A stretch of 64,000 bases of DNA, taken from Microbacterium sp. YJN-G (lineage in GTDB: Bacteria > Actinomycetota > Actinomycetes > Actinomycetales > Microbacteriaceae). The stretch lies in the NCBI RefSeq assembly GCF_015040615.1, contig NZ_CP060402.1:434001-498000 (forward strand). Reading direction: 5' to 3'. Position 1 is the stretch's first letter, and each line of letters begins with the position of its first letter. The translations under genes and the position numbers were made by a program. Positions 15,177 to 25,176 of this stretch are shown here, in pieces. The notes under the pieces are model-generated. The model did not search any database. It was not told the DNA's origin and saw only the letters and a program-made list of their open reading frames with translations.

Positions 15177-16112
15177 TCAGTCCTCGTCGCGGAGGCTGCG
15201 CAGGGCCGAGTCGCGCTCGACGAAACGCGCGGCGGTGGCGATGATCACGTCGCGCATCGCCGCGACAGCGGCGCCGGGCGTGACGTCCGAGCGATGCGCC
15301 AGGCTCACCGTGCGGCTCAGCGTGGTCGACAGCCGTGCCGACCGCAGCTCAGGGCGATCGGTGAGCACCATCGCGGGGACCACGGCGACGCCGAGGCCCT
15401 TCTCGACGAATCGCAGCACGGTGTCCATCTCGGGCCCCTCCAGCACGGGGTTCGGCGAGAGGCCGGCGGCCCGGAACGCGGCATCCATCGTCGCGCGCAG
15501 GTCGTAGCTGCGATCCAGCGCGATCATCGGCAGCGAGGCGAGGTACGCCAGGCCGATCGTCGCCCCCTCCGCGACCAGCGGATAGCTCGACGAGGTGACC
15601 ACGACCAGCTCCTCGGCCAGCAGCGGCATGCGCGTGAGGGTGACCCCGGGCATCACCCGGGTGTCGGATGCCGTGACCAGCGCGATGTCTATGCCCCCCA
15701 CGGCGAGCCGCTCCACGAGGGTGCGCGAGCCGGCCTCGGCGAGATGCAGGTCGATGCCGGGATGCGCGCCGTGGAAGACGGCGATCGCCTCGGCGACGAG
15801 GTTGCCGCACAGCGTGGGCGGGGCGCCCAGCCGCACCCGGCCGCGGCGCAGCCCGGCGAGTTCGTCCATCTCGTCCTGGATGGCACCGACCTCGGCGAGG
15901 ATGCGCTGGGCGCGCGGCAGCAGCGCCTCACCGGCCGGCGTGAGCGAGATGTGCCCCCGCGCGCGGTGCAGCAGATCGGCCCCAAGCTCGCGCTCGAGCG
16001 TGGAGATCTGGCGGCTCAGCGACGGCTGGGCCAGGTGCAGCGACTCGGAGGCGCGCGTGAAATGGCCGAGGCGGGCGACCTCGACGAATCCGCGCAGCTG
16101 CTCCAGGTTCAT
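15177..16112 (-). CDS. LysR-family transcriptional regulator
   Basis: 311 residues. The N-terminal winged helix-turn-helix (residues 1-60) reads MNLEQLRGFVEVARLGHF, with recognition part HLAQPSLSRQISTLE. The substrate-binding domain starts near residue 90 (RVRLGAPPTLCGNLVAEAI). It is divergent from serine deaminase with about 97 bp between the starts, the usual LysR target arrangement, so it probably controls that gene. ATG 16112 follows GATAGCCT closely and may be leaderless. Confidence 0.93.
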   Translation of the reverse strand: MNLEQLRGFVEVARLGHFTRASESLHLAQPSLSRQISTLERELGADLLHRARGHISLTPAGEALLPRAQRILAEVGAIQDEMDELAGLRRGRVRLGAPPTLCGNLVAEAIAVFHGAHPGIDLHLAEAGSRTLVERLAVGGIDIALVTASDTRVMPGVTLTRMPLLAEELVVVTSSSYPLVAEGATIGLAYLASLPMIALDRSYDLRATMDAAFRAAGLSPNPVLEGPEMDTVLRFVEKGLGVAVVPAMVLTDRPELRSARLSTTLSRTVSLAHRSDVTPGAAVAAMRDVIIATAARFVERDSALRSLRDED

Positions 16113-16209
16113 GTGCCCAGGCTATCGATATCAGACGCATAATGCATCGACCTCATGGGGCGTGCACGGCTGGGACCCGGAAGCAGGCCGGCGGATCTAG
16201 GCTTGAGGG

Positions 16210-17724
16210 GTGACTGCGTACGTCTCGGCCTTCGATCTGTTCTCCATCGGTGTGGGACCATCGAGCTCCCACACGGTGGGCCCGATGCGAGCCGGAGTCG
16301 ACTTCGCCGAGAGGTTGCAGGCCGATGGCCTGCTCGAGCGCGCCGAGCGCGTCACCTGCGAGCTGTTCGGGTCCCTGGGCGCCACCGGCCTCGGCCACGG
16401 AACCCCGGATGCCGTCGTCGCCGGACTGCAGGGCCTGCGGCCCGAGACCTGCGATCCCGACGACGTGCGGGCGGTCTGGCAGGAGTGGCCGGAGGGCCGG
16501 ATGCTGACCCTCGCCGGACGGCATCCGATCCCGTTCGCCAAGGATGACATCGTCTTCACCCCGCGCACCCGCCTGCCCGGGCATCCCAACGCCATGACGC
16601 TGCGCGCGCTCGACGCCGACGGCGGGGTCGGGGCCGAGCAGACGTATTACTCGATCGGCGGCGGTTTCATCCGCCGCGACGGCGAGGAGGCGCGCATCAC
16701 CTCCGCCGAGCAGCCGTATCCGTACAGCGATGCCGCGTCGCTGCTGGCCCTGTGCGATGAGAACGGACTCTCGATCGCCGAGGTCGCCCGCCTCAATGAG
16801 ATGGCGGTGCGCAGCGAGGAGGACGTCGCCGCTGGGCTCGACGCGATCTGGGATGCGATGGCAGCCTGCGTCGACGCCGGCCTGCACACGGGCGGCACGC
16901 TGCCCGGCATCCTCAAGGTCAAGCGGCGGGCATCCGACATCCGCGAGCAGCTCGAGGCCGCCGAGACCGACGGGCGCCGCGAGCTGCCCGGTGAGTGGCT
17001 GGGTGCCTTCGCGCTCGCCGTCAACGAGGAGAACGCCGCCGGCGGGCGGGTCGTCACGGCGCCGACCAACGGCGCGGCCGGCATCCTGCCCGCAGTGGCG
17101 ATGTACTGGTGGCGCTTCCTCGCCGACTCCGGTCTGGGCGCGGGCAACGCCGTCACCCCCTACGGCGAGCTGGTCGGCAGCGCGCTGCTGGGCTTCGGCG
17201 GCCAGTATGAGACCCCGAACGCCGATGGCTCCCTGAGCCTGCCGACGGGCCTCGACGACGAGCAGACCGCCGAGGCGAACCGCCGCCGCGGCATCCGGCG
17301 CTTCCTGCTGACCGCCACCGCGCTCGGATCGCTGTTCAAGGCGAACGCCTCGATCTCGGGCGCCGAGGGCGGCTGCCAGGCCGAGGTCGGCTCGGCGTGC
17401 GCGATGGCCGCCGGGGGCCTGACCGCCGTCATGGGCGGCACGAACCGGCAGATCGAGAACGCCGCCGAGATCGCGATGGAGCACCACCTGGGCCTGACCT
17501 GCGACCCGATCGGCGGGCTCGTGCAGATCCCGTGCATCGAGCGCAACGCGATCGCGGCATCCACCGCCGTCACCGCCGCGCGCCTCGCGCTGCGCGGCGA
17601 CGGCGAGCACTTCGTCTCGCTGGATGCCGTCGTCGAGACCATGCGGCAGACGGGCCTGGACATGTCGACGAAGTACAAGGAGACCAGCGAGGGCGGCCTC
17701 GCGGTGAACGTCATCGAGTGCTGA
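16210..17724 (+). CDS. sdaA: L-serine ammonia-lyase, iron-sulfur type
   Basis: 504-residue single-chain L-serine dehydratase that converts serine to pyruvate and ammonia using a [4Fe-4S] cluster. The N-terminal beta domain has GVGPSSSHTVGPMRA (residues 14-28). The C-terminal alpha domain has the cluster cysteines in GCQAEVGSACAM and in LTCDPIGGLVQIPC. The length fits the fused alpha-beta form. GTG 16210 lies 6 nt after a -10-like TAGGCT (16198-16203) and the base context suggests a leaderless message. The divergent LysR gene is the likely regulator. Confidence 0.96.
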   Translation: MTAYVSAFDLFSIGVGPSSSHTVGPMRAGVDFAERLQADGLLERAERVTCELFGSLGATGLGHGTPDAVVAGLQGLRPETCDPDDVRAVWQEWPEGRMLTLAGRHPIPFAKDDIVFTPRTRLPGHPNAMTLRALDADGGVGAEQTYYSIGGGFIRRDGEEARITSAEQPYPYSDAASLLALCDENGLSIAEVARLNEMAVRSEEDVAAGLDAIWDAMAACVDAGLHTGGTLPGILKVKRRASDIREQLEAAETDGRRELPGEWLGAFALAVNEENAAGGRVVTAPTNGAAGILPAVAMYWWRFLADSGLGAGNAVTPYGELVGSALLGFGGQYETPNADGSLSLPTGLDDEQTAEANRRRGIRRFLLTATALGSLFKANASISGAEGGCQAEVGSACAMAAGGLTAVMGGTNRQIENAAEIAMEHHLGLTCDPIGGLVQIPCIERNAIAASTAVTAARLALRGDGEHFVSLDAVVETMRQTGLDMSTKYKETSEGGLAVNVIEC

Positions 17725-17804
17725 GAGCATCCGGACGCCGCGGCATCCGAGCTTGAGCCGCATCAGGGCTTGACCGCATCCGGGCGCGGTTGAATGATCA
17801 ACGC

Positions 17805-18563
17805 ATGACGGATGCCGCGGTGGTGGTCGACGGGCTGACGGTGCGGCGCGGGCACCGCACCGTGTTCGACGGGCTGTCGGTGAGCATCCCCGCCGGGCAG
17901 GTGATCGGCCTGCTCGGGCCATCGGGATGCGGCAAGACCACGCTCATGCGCGCGATCGTCGGCGTCCAGCGCATCCACGGCGGATCGGTGACCGTGCTCG
18001 GCGAGCCCGCGGGCGCACGAGCCCTGCGTCACCGGGTGACCTACGGCACGCAGGGCTCCGCCGTGTACTCCGACCTAACGGTGCAGGAGAACCTGCGCTA
18101 CTTCGCGTCGGTCGCCGGGGCGTCGCGCACCGACGTCGACCGCGTCATCGCCCAGGTGGGGCTGGCCTCGCAGGCGCGCCAGTCGGTGGATGCACTCAGC
18201 GGCGGGCAGGTCAATCGCGTCTCGCTCGCGGTCGCGCTGCTCGGCGGACCCGAACTGGTCGTGCTCGACGAGCCGACCGTCGGACTCGACCCGGTGCTGC
18301 GCACCGAGCTGTGGAACCTGTTCCGCGAGCTCGCCGCAGCCGGCACGACGATGCTCGTCTCGAGCCACGTGATGGACGAGGCGCTGCGCTGCGACCGGCT
18401 GCTGCTGATGCGCGACGGCCGCATCATCTCGGACACCATCCCGCAGCGGCTGCTCGCCGACACCGGACAGGCGGATGCCGAGGCGGCCTTCCTCACGCTC
18501 ATCGAACGCGACATCGGAACGCACCGCGAGACGCGGCGCTCGCTGAAGGACGAGCAGCGATGA
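17805..18563 (+). CDS. ABC-2 type exporter ATP-binding protein
   Basis: 252-residue ATPase: Walker A GPSGCGKTT near residue 39, signature LSGGQ near residue 130, Walker B VVLDEPTVGLD, and the switch histidine in LVSSHVMDEA. It energises the permease encoded next, with which it overlaps by 4 bp. TTGACC (17770) and AATGAT (17793) are 17 bp apart and place the transcript start near ATG 17805, so the message is probably leaderless. Substrate unknown; such two-gene exporters often move drugs or lipids. Confidence 0.92.
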   Translation: MTDAAVVVDGLTVRRGHRTVFDGLSVSIPAGQVIGLLGPSGCGKTTLMRAIVGVQRIHGGSVTVLGEPAGARALRHRVTYGTQGSAVYSDLTVQENLRYFASVAGASRTDVDRVIAQVGLASQARQSVDALSGGQVNRVSLAVALLGGPELVVLDEPTVGLDPVLRTELWNLFRELAAAGTTMLVSSHVMDEALRCDRLLLMRDGRIISDTIPQRLLADTGQADAEAAFLTLIERDIGTHRETRRSLKDEQR

Positions 18564-19294
18564 ACCCGCGCCGCACGTTCGCCACCGCCGGTCGTGTGCT
18601 GCACCAGCTGCGCCACGACCCCCGCTCGATCGCGCTGATGCTCATCGCGCCGAGCCTGCTGATCGGCCTTTTCGCGTGGCTGTTCGCCGACCAGGAGGGC
18701 GTCTTCGACATCTTCGGCGGCGCAATCCTGGCGCTGTTCCCCTTCACCGTGATGTTCCTCGTCACCTCGATCACCACGCTCCGTGAGCGCCGCTCCGGCA
18801 CGCTCGAGCGGCTCATGACCACGCCGCTCGGCAAGGCCGACTTCATCGCCGGCTACGCGCTCGCGTTCGGGCTGATGGCGGTGCTGCAGGCGCTGATCAC
18901 CGTTGTGTACGCCGTGTACGTCTGCGGTCTCACGGTCGACGGCCCGCTCTGGCAGCTCGGCCTGGTCGCCGTGGTGGATGCCGTGCTCGGAACGTCGCTC
19001 GGGCTGCTCGCGAGCGCGTTCGCGTCGACCGAGTTCCAGGCCGTGCAGTTCATGCCCGTGCTCGTGTTCCCGCAGATCATCCTCGGCGGGCTGTTCATGC
19101 CGCGCGAGGACATGCCCGAGGTGCTCTACGCGATCTCGCACTGGCTGCCGCTCAGTCACGCCATCGACGCGATCCAGGCGGTCGCCGCCGGCGACGAGGG
19201 GTGGGATGCCGCCGGCCCGATGCTGATCGTCGCGGTCTTCGCGCTCGCCTTCCTCGTGCTCGCTCCGCTCACCCTGCGCCGCCGCACGCCGTAG
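18560..19294 (+). CDS. ABC-2 type exporter permease
   Basis: 244 residues with about six membrane segments and the ABC-2 signature region near residues 70-90 (SITTLRERRSGTLERLMTTPL), where the permease contacts its ATPase. Another landmark is LGGLFMPREDMPEVLYAISHWLP, seen as FMPREDMPEVL followed by a conserved proline. It overlaps the ATPase stop (ATGA). It converges on hrpB with a 29-bp gap. Confidence 0.92.
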   Translation: MNPRRTFATAGRVLHQLRHDPRSIALMLIAPSLLIGLFAWLFADQEGVFDIFGGAILALFPFTVMFLVTSITTLRERRSGTLERLMTTPLGKADFIAGYALAFGLMAVLQALITVVYAVYVCGLTVDGPLWQLGLVAVVDAVLGTSLGLLASAFASTEFQAVQFMPVLVFPQIILGGLFMPREDMPEVLYAISHWLPLSHAIDAIQAVAAGDEGWDAAGPMLIVAVFALAFLVLAPLTLRRRTP

Positions 19295-19323
19295 CCCGCC
19301 GTAGTCCGGGTGGCGGGCGCGCG

Positions 19324-21880
19324 TCAGTCGCGCGCAGCGCGCCTGGTCGTGTGCCGGGTCGGGGTCGCCGCCCACGGATCTTCGGGCCACGGATGCTTCG
19401 GGTAGCGGCCGCGCATCTCGGCGCGCACCTGCGCGTACGGGCCGGCCCAGAACGAGGCGAGGTCGCCGGTGACGGCCAGCGGGCGCCCGGCGGGCGAGAG
19501 CAAGTGGAACAGCACCGGCACGCGGCCGGCCACCAGCCGCGGGGTCTCGGCCCAGCCGAAGCACTCCTGCAGCTTGACGGCGACGACCGGGGGGCGCGCC
19601 CGGATCATCCACGGGCGGGTAGGCGATGCGGATGCGCGACCCGCTGGGCACCTCCAGCCGCTCGGGAGCGAGCACGTCGAAGTCGACCGCGGACGGCCAG
19701 GGCAGCAGCCGGCGCAGCGCCGGGGCGAGGTCGATCCGGCCTGCGGGCGTTCCGGAGGCCAGCGCGTCGAGCTCCGTGCCGAGCCAGCTGTCGAGCCCGT
19801 CGAGCAGTGCGGCATCCGACACATCCGGCCAGGGCTCACCCAGCTCGCGATGCAGCAGCGCGAGCCGGCGGCGCAGGTCATCGGCGGCATCCGACCAGGT
19901 GAACACTCCCAGGCCCTCCGCCTGCAGTGCCCGTCGCACCGCGTCGTGACCCTCGTCGGCGGTGGCGCGCACCGGTACGGATGAGCGCACGATCGCGCCC
20001 ACGCGGCGTTCGCGGCGGGCTGACACCCGCCCCGAGACGAACTCCGCCTCGACCCGGTCGGTCAGCAGGTGGCTCGCCGCCTGCTCGACCTGGGCCTCGG
20101 AGATCACCGCGGCCGAGCGGATCACCGCACCCGAGCCCGCCGCGGCGCGGCCGGATGCCCGGGCGACGTCGGCGACGGCCAGCCATTCGGCATCCGCCAG
20201 CGCCCCGCGCACCCCCGCCCGGGTTCCTGATGCCAGTAGGAACGTCGCGCCGTCGGCCGACCGGTCGACGCGGCGGGCGATGCGCTCCGGGAACGCGTGG
20301 GCGATCACCAGCCCGACATCGTCGGAACCGCCGCGCCGGGACTCCTGGGTGCGGACGTACCGGCTGAAGCGCGCGACGTCGCGCACCCAGCGCTGCGCCT
20401 CCGGATCGCGGCGGTTCCGCAGTGCGACCACGGCGTCGGCGGCGTCTGCGCCGGGGATACGGATGTCTCCGGAGAGCAGCGCGACCACCTCGGCAGCCAG
20501 TCGGATGCCGACCAGCGGGGCGCCGTCGCGCAGCGCCCGCGCGAGGCGCGGGTCGGCGGGGATGCGGGCGAGCGCCCGGCCCTCGTCGGTGGCCCGGCCA
20601 TCGCCGTCGATGGCGCCGAGACCGCGCAGCACGGTGGTGGCGTCCCGCAGCGCATCGGCGGGCAGCGGGTCGATCAGCCGCAGCCCCGCACCACCGGGCG
20701 CACCCCAGCAGGCGAGCAGCAGTGCGGCGTCCGTGAGGTCGGTCGTCGCGATCTCGGGCGCCGACCGCGCGGGAGCCGCCGCGAAGGTGCGCTCGTCGAT
20801 GCAGCGGATGACGGTGCCAGAGCCCTGACGGGTGGCGCGCCCCGCGCGCTGCACGGCAGACGCGCGCGGAGACCCTGAGGTGACGAGTCCGGTCATGCCC
20901 CGCCCCGCGTCGCGTTGCGGATGCCGTGACAGGCACGTGTCGACGACCACCCGCACGCCCGGCACGGTGAGCGACGATTCGGCGAGTGATGTGCTCACGA
21001 TGATGCGTGGTGAGTCGCCGGCTCGGCGGCCGCGGATGACGGCATCCTGCTCGGTTGCCGGGATCTGCCCGTGCAGCTCCCGCACGTCGAACCCTGATGC
21101 GCGTTCGCGCAGCCGGCGTGCGATCTCGGTGACCTCGTACGCGCCGGGCGCGAAGATCAGCACGTCCGCCGACGGGTCGTCACGGGTCAGGTCGCGAGCA
21201 GCGGATGCCGCCGTGCGCGCCACGTGGTCGAGGAAGTCGCGGGTGACGCCGCGCTCGTCGAGCCGCGGCGTCGGGCTCGGCGCCCAGAGTTCGGTGAGCG
21301 GATGCGCGGGCACGGTGTGCTCGACGATCGGGGCGGGGGAGCCGTCGTCGCCGATGACCTGCGCGATCCTCGCCGCGTCGAGGGTCGCCGACATGGCCAC
21401 CAGGGTGAGGCCGTCGCGCAGTTGGCGCGCCTCGCCGAGCAGCCCGATCAGCAGGTCGGTCTCGAGCGCCCGCTCGTGCACCTCGTCGATGACGACCGCG
21501 TCGACACCCTCGAGTCCGGGGTCATCCAGCATCCGGCGCAGCAGCACCCCCGCCGTGACGAACTCGATGCGCGTCTCGGCGCTGACCTGGCGCTCGCCGC
21601 GGACCGTGAAGCCGACGCGGGTGCCGAGCGCGCTCCCGTCGAGCTGCGCGAGTCGCCGGGCCGCGGCGCGGGCGGCGACCCGGCGGGGCTGGGTGACGAT
21701 GACGCGGCCGGGGGAGCGGGATGCCAGCAGCGGCGGCACGAGCGTGGTCTTGCCGGTGCCGGGCGGGGCGCTCACGACGGCAGAGGTGCTGCGATCGAGC
21801 GCCGCGCGGAGGTCGTCGAGGGCGGCCGCGAACGCCAGGCCGTCGCCGATGGCGGCGAGGTCGAACGGGGCGGGCAGCAT
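19324..21880 (-). pseudogene. hrpB: ATP-dependent helicase HrpB, frameshifted near the 3' end
   Basis: DEAH-box helicase of the HrpB family. Starting at ATG 21880 (GGAGG before it), the protein shows Walker A PPGTGKTT, DEVHERALETDLL, MSATLD and the helicase C motif QRAGRATRQGSG. The reading frame is lost at a run of six G (19589-19594 on the plus strand). After it the expected C-terminal sequence (VVAVKLQECFGWAETPRLV to DPWAATPTRH) continues in another frame to the stop at 19324. Removing one base from the run restores a single frame. Without that, translation reads into unrelated sequence far into the ABC genes on the other strand. It is either a homopolymer sequencing error or a true recent frameshift that removes about 90 conserved residues. 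Confidence 0.85.
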
Positions 21881-21908
21881 CCCTCCATCTTCCCGTGCGC
21901 AGACAGAA

Positions 21909-21940
21909 GGAGCCGCCTCGCACGCGTGCGAGACGGCTCC
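21909..21940 (-). terminator. Terminator of the flotillin-like gene
   Basis: A 16-bp stem with one G-U pair on the minus strand (starts GGAGCCG, ends CGGCTCC), followed on that strand by TTCTGTCT. It lies 18 bp past the flotillin stop and before hrpB. Confidence 0.8.
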
Positions 21941-21957
21941 CCGGTGTCAGCGGACGG

Positions 21958-23577
21958 TCAGTCCGCGGTGGGTGCGTCCATGGTGATGGGCTGCTCGACG
22001 ACGGCGGTCGAGACGGATGCCGCAGGCGAGGCGGATGCCGCGGGGGCAGCATCCGTGGCCTGGGCGACACCGGCACCGAAGCCGCGGCCGACGGCCTGGC
22101 CCTGGATGATCGCAGCGAGGTCGAGGCCGGTGGCGGCGCTGACGCTGTCGAACACCGAGCGCATCGCGCGGGCGCTGTCGCCGCCGACGACACTGGAGGC
22201 GCCGTCTTCGCCGTTGCCGCCGATGATCGAGACGTTGCCGATGGTCGAGTACCCCTTGGCGAACTCGGCCATGATCGACGGCAGAACCTCGAGCACGCGC
22301 TGCGACAGGAACGCCTCCTGGTTGGACGCGATGGCCTTCGCTTCGGCCTCGACGGCTGCCGCACGCGCCTCTCCCTCGGCGCGGATGGCGTCCGCTTCGG
22401 CGTTGGCGCGCAGGCGGCGGGCCTCGGCCTCTGCCTCGGCCTGGGCGCGCAGCGCGTTGGCCTCACCGGTGGCGAGGGCCTCGGCCGCCGCGGCCTCACC
22501 GGCGGCGCGGGCCTTGTCGGCCTGCGCCTGCTGCTCGGCGATGCGGGTGCGTGCCTCGGCCTGCTTGACCTGCTCGATGGCGGCCGCCTCGGCCGCCTTC
22601 TCACGGGTGAACAGCTCGGCCTGTGCCCGGGTCTCGGCCTCGTAGCGCTCGGCGTCGGCGACGCGCTTGACGTCGGCGTCGAGCTGGGCCTGCTTGTTCT
22701 CGGCCTGCTGCTGCAGAACGGCCTGCTCCGCCTGGGCACGAGCGAGCTGTTCGGCCTGCTCGGCCTCGGCGCGGGCACGACCGATGCCGGCGTTGGCGTT
22801 GGCGGTGTTGGTGTCGAGCGCGGTCTGCTCGATCAGGTTCGCCTCCTGGTTGGCGATGTCCTTCTGGTTGATCGCGCGGTCGGCGTTGGTCTGCGCGATC
22901 TCGGCCGCCTGCCGCTTCGCCTGGATCTCGGGTGCCCCGAGCGAGCGGATGTATCCGACCGCGTCGGTGATGCCCTTGATCTGGAACGAGTCGAGGATCA
23001 GGCCCTGCTCGGCGAGGTCCTGCGACACGTCGGCGGCGATCTGGTCGGAGAACTTCTTGCGGTCGCGCATCAGCTCGACCACCGACAGAGTGGCGACGAT
23101 GCCGCGCAGGGCGCCCTCGAGCTGTTCAGTGGTGAACTGCTCGATCGCCTTGTCCTGCGAGGCGAATCGTTCGGCCGCGCGGCGCACGTACAGCGGGTCG
23201 GATCCGATCTTCACGATCGCGACGCCGTCGACGTTGAGCGTGACGTTGTCGAGCGACTGCGCCTCGGCGTTCAGCGACACCTGACGCGAGCGCAGTGAGA
23301 TGATCTCGTGGCGCTGTGTGATCGGGTTGACCAGCGACTTGCCGTTGACGATCACCGTGACCGGCGATTCGGCGAGCTCTGATGTGGTGGTGCCGTCGGC
23401 GGCGATGACCGCCCGCTGCACCTTCTGCTTGCGACCCGAGATGACCAGAGCCTCGTCGGCGCGGGCGACCTTGATCCAGCTGCGTGCGAACAGCAGCAGG
23501 ACGAGTCCGATGATGACGACACCGACGACGACGATGCCGACGATGACCAGGATGCCGATGATTCCGGCGATCTCCAT
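21958..23577 (-). CDS. Flotillin-like SPFH/band 7 membrane protein
   Basis: 539 residues. One N-terminal membrane segment (residues 5-32, isoleucine/valine-rich) is followed by the SPFH domain (about 35-220; ITQRHEIISLRSRQV, LDNVTLNVDGVAIVKIG). A long alanine- and glutamate-rich coiled coil (about 235-440) comes next, then a glycine-rich tail (GNVSIIGGNGEDG). Such scaffolds organise membrane microdomains. GGGAGG precedes ATG 23577. It is not visibly part of an operon with its neighbours. Confidence 0.93.
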   Translation of the reverse strand: MEIAGIIGILVIVGIVVVGVVIIGLVLLLFARSWIKVARADEALVISGRKQKVQRAVIAADGTTTSELAESPVTVIVNGKSLVNPITQRHEIISLRSRQVSLNAEAQSLDNVTLNVDGVAIVKIGSDPLYVRRAAERFASQDKAIEQFTTEQLEGALRGIVATLSVVELMRDRKKFSDQIAADVSQDLAEQGLILDSFQIKGITDAVGYIRSLGAPEIQAKRQAAEIAQTNADRAINQKDIANQEANLIEQTALDTNTANANAGIGRARAEAEQAEQLARAQAEQAVLQQQAENKQAQLDADVKRVADAERYEAETRAQAELFTREKAAEAAAIEQVKQAEARTRIAEQQAQADKARAAGEAAAAEALATGEANALRAQAEAEAEARRLRANAEADAIRAEGEARAAAVEAEAKAIASNQEAFLSQRVLEVLPSIMAEFAKGYSTIGNVSIIGGNGEDGASSVVGGDSARAMRSVFDSVSAATGLDLAAIIQGQAVGRGFGAGVAQATDAAPAASASPAASVSTAVVEQPITMDAPTAD

Positions 23578-23699
23578 GGTGACCTCCCTTTCCCCTCATA
23601 AGGTTCCAGGTACACCATGCCAGACCTGTCCCCCCGACTTCGCCCCCGACTTTCGCACCCGACGCTCCCGTCTGGCCCTGCCACTCGCGTCTCGGGGCT

Positions 23700-23760
23700 C
23701 ACGTCTCGGGCTTCGGGCCTCGGGCCTCGGGCCTCGGGCCTCGGGCCCCGGGCTTGGGCC
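23700..23760. repeat. GC-rich heptanucleotide tandem array
   Basis: CGGGCCT is repeated four times from 23714 to 23741, with degenerate units before (CGGGCTT, 23707) and after (CGGGCCC, 23742). It sits in the 246-bp gap between the HNH gene and flotillin, which otherwise holds no gene. It looks like slippage-prone simple sequence. Confidence 0.8.
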
Positions 23761-23823
23761 TTGGGCCCTGGGCTTGGGCACGGGGCTGGGGCATCGGGTC
23801 GCGCCGCGGGTCGCAGCCCACGG

Positions 23824-25170
23824 TCACGCGGCGAGCGTGTACCTGGCCAATCCGCCCAGCCGGGGTTTACGGGATGGATCGACGCTGGGTGGCGGGATGA
23901 ACCACACTCGTGCGGCCACGCCGGTTCCCTCGACGCGGATGTCCCAGCCGTTGTCGTGGATGCGATGGTGACACGACTCGCAGAGCAGCACGCCGTTGTC
24001 GAGGTCGGTCGGACCGGCATCTCGTTGCCACCATCTGATGTGGTGGGCGCGCGTCATGTCGGGCGGGAGGCCGCACATCGAGCATCCGCCGTCTCGTTCT
24101 GCCAGCGCGAGGCGCTGTGCGGTGGAGAAGAAGCGCTTGCGGCGGCCCCAGTCGAGGATCTCGCTGTCGGTGCCGAGTACGCACGGGATGACGCCACCGG
24201 ATGCCGCCATGCGGCGGACGGCGCCGATGCTGATCGGGGTGTCGATGCCGTCGACGGTGCCGTAGCCCGTGCCGTCGACGAGGTCGTCGACGGCCACCCG
24301 GACGATCACGGTGGCCCCGGCGAGGGCGGGGGCGTCGTTGTCGCAGCCGAGGGCGTGCGCGCAGATGGCGGACAGGCCATCGGCCTGCAGTTGGGCGACC
24401 GTCCGGTGGTCCGCGTCGGGCGCATCGGGGTCGATGGCGTCCTTGCGGGCGGCGAACTGCGCTGAGACGTAGGCGTTGAGGGCTGCGCGAACGGGGGCAC
24501 CGCACTCGATGTCGAGCACGCCGTTGACGTGGAACGCACCGTCGCGCTCGAACATCGTCACCGCGCGCTGCGCGCGGATCTCTTCTTCGCGCGGCGCGAC
24601 GCCGTCGGGGTCGAGCCAGGCTTCGGCACGAGTGAGCAGCTTGCGGACGTCATCGACCGACTGTCCGGCGGCCTTCTCGACGAGCTGTTCTTCGGCGGCG
24701 GCCAGGTGCTCGGCGGATATCTTGAACCGCACCCTGTCGAGCAGCGCGATGATCAGGCCCGTGGTGCCGGCGCCGAGCGCCCCTGACCAGAGCGCAGCTT
24801 GCACCGCGGGATACTTCGCCGGGAGGCGGTCACCCACCAGATCGGTGCGCGGCGCGGTGGCCTCGCCGACCTTCACGTGGCGTGAGGCCTCTGCCGTGGA
24901 CATGCCCGTGGTCGTCGCGATCAGCTGCGAAGCATTGCGGAATCCCTGCTGCTTTGCGAGCGAGTCGGGGCCGAGGCTCGAGCGCGATTCGGAGGCGATC
25001 CCCGCTGCGACTTCCGACTGCAGCGCCTCGGTGAGGCGTCGCACTGCCCCCAGCGCATCATTCGCCGCCATCAGCTGCTGCCGTGTGAGACCCGTCGCGT
25101 CAAGTGCGCCTGACCACGCCGCATGCAGACGCTCGATCGCGTCATCCAGCGGGGTCAGGTGATCCGTCAT
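23824..25170 (-). CDS. DUF222 / HNH endonuclease (13E12-repeat family)
   Basis: 448 residues. An N-terminal helical DUF222 domain (about 30-330) precedes an HNH nuclease core near residues 365-410: CSMCGLPPDMTRAHHIRWW, then LDNGVLLCESCHHRIHDNG. The two cysteine pairs bind zinc and the His-His/Asn/His residues form the metal-dependent nuclease site. The start ATG 25170 lies 6 nt after a -10 element, so it is likely leaderless. Its promoter carries a LexA box (25202-25217), implying induction by DNA damage. The family is amplified in actinobacteria and its role is unclear. Confidence 0.9.
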   Translation of the reverse strand: MTDHLTPLDDAIERLHAAWSGALDATGLTRQQLMAANDALGAVRRLTEALQSEVAAGIASESRSSLGPDSLAKQQGFRNASQLIATTTGMSTAEASRHVKVGEATAPRTDLVGDRLPAKYPAVQAALWSGALGAGTTGLIIALLDRVRFKISAEHLAAAEEQLVEKAAGQSVDDVRKLLTRAEAWLDPDGVAPREEEIRAQRAVTMFERDGAFHVNGVLDIECGAPVRAALNAYVSAQFAARKDAIDPDAPDADHRTVAQLQADGLSAICAHALGCDNDAPALAGATVIVRVAVDDLVDGTGYGTVDGIDTPISIGAVRRMAASGGVIPCVLGTDSEILDWGRRKRFFSTAQRLALAERDGGCSMCGLPPDMTRAHHIRWWQRDAGPTDLDNGVLLCESCHHRIHDNGWDIRVEGTGVAARVWFIPPPSVDPSRKPRLGGLARYTLAA

Positions 25171-25176
25171 ATGTCC

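Noticed and set aside
18098..19323. Continuation of the hrpB frame antisense through the ABC-2 exporter
   Set aside because: Artefact of the frameshift at 19589-19594; sequence past it is low-complexity and the true HrpB C-terminus is in another frame.
23700..23790. CRISPR-like array
   Set aside because: Units are contiguous 7-mers without spacers.
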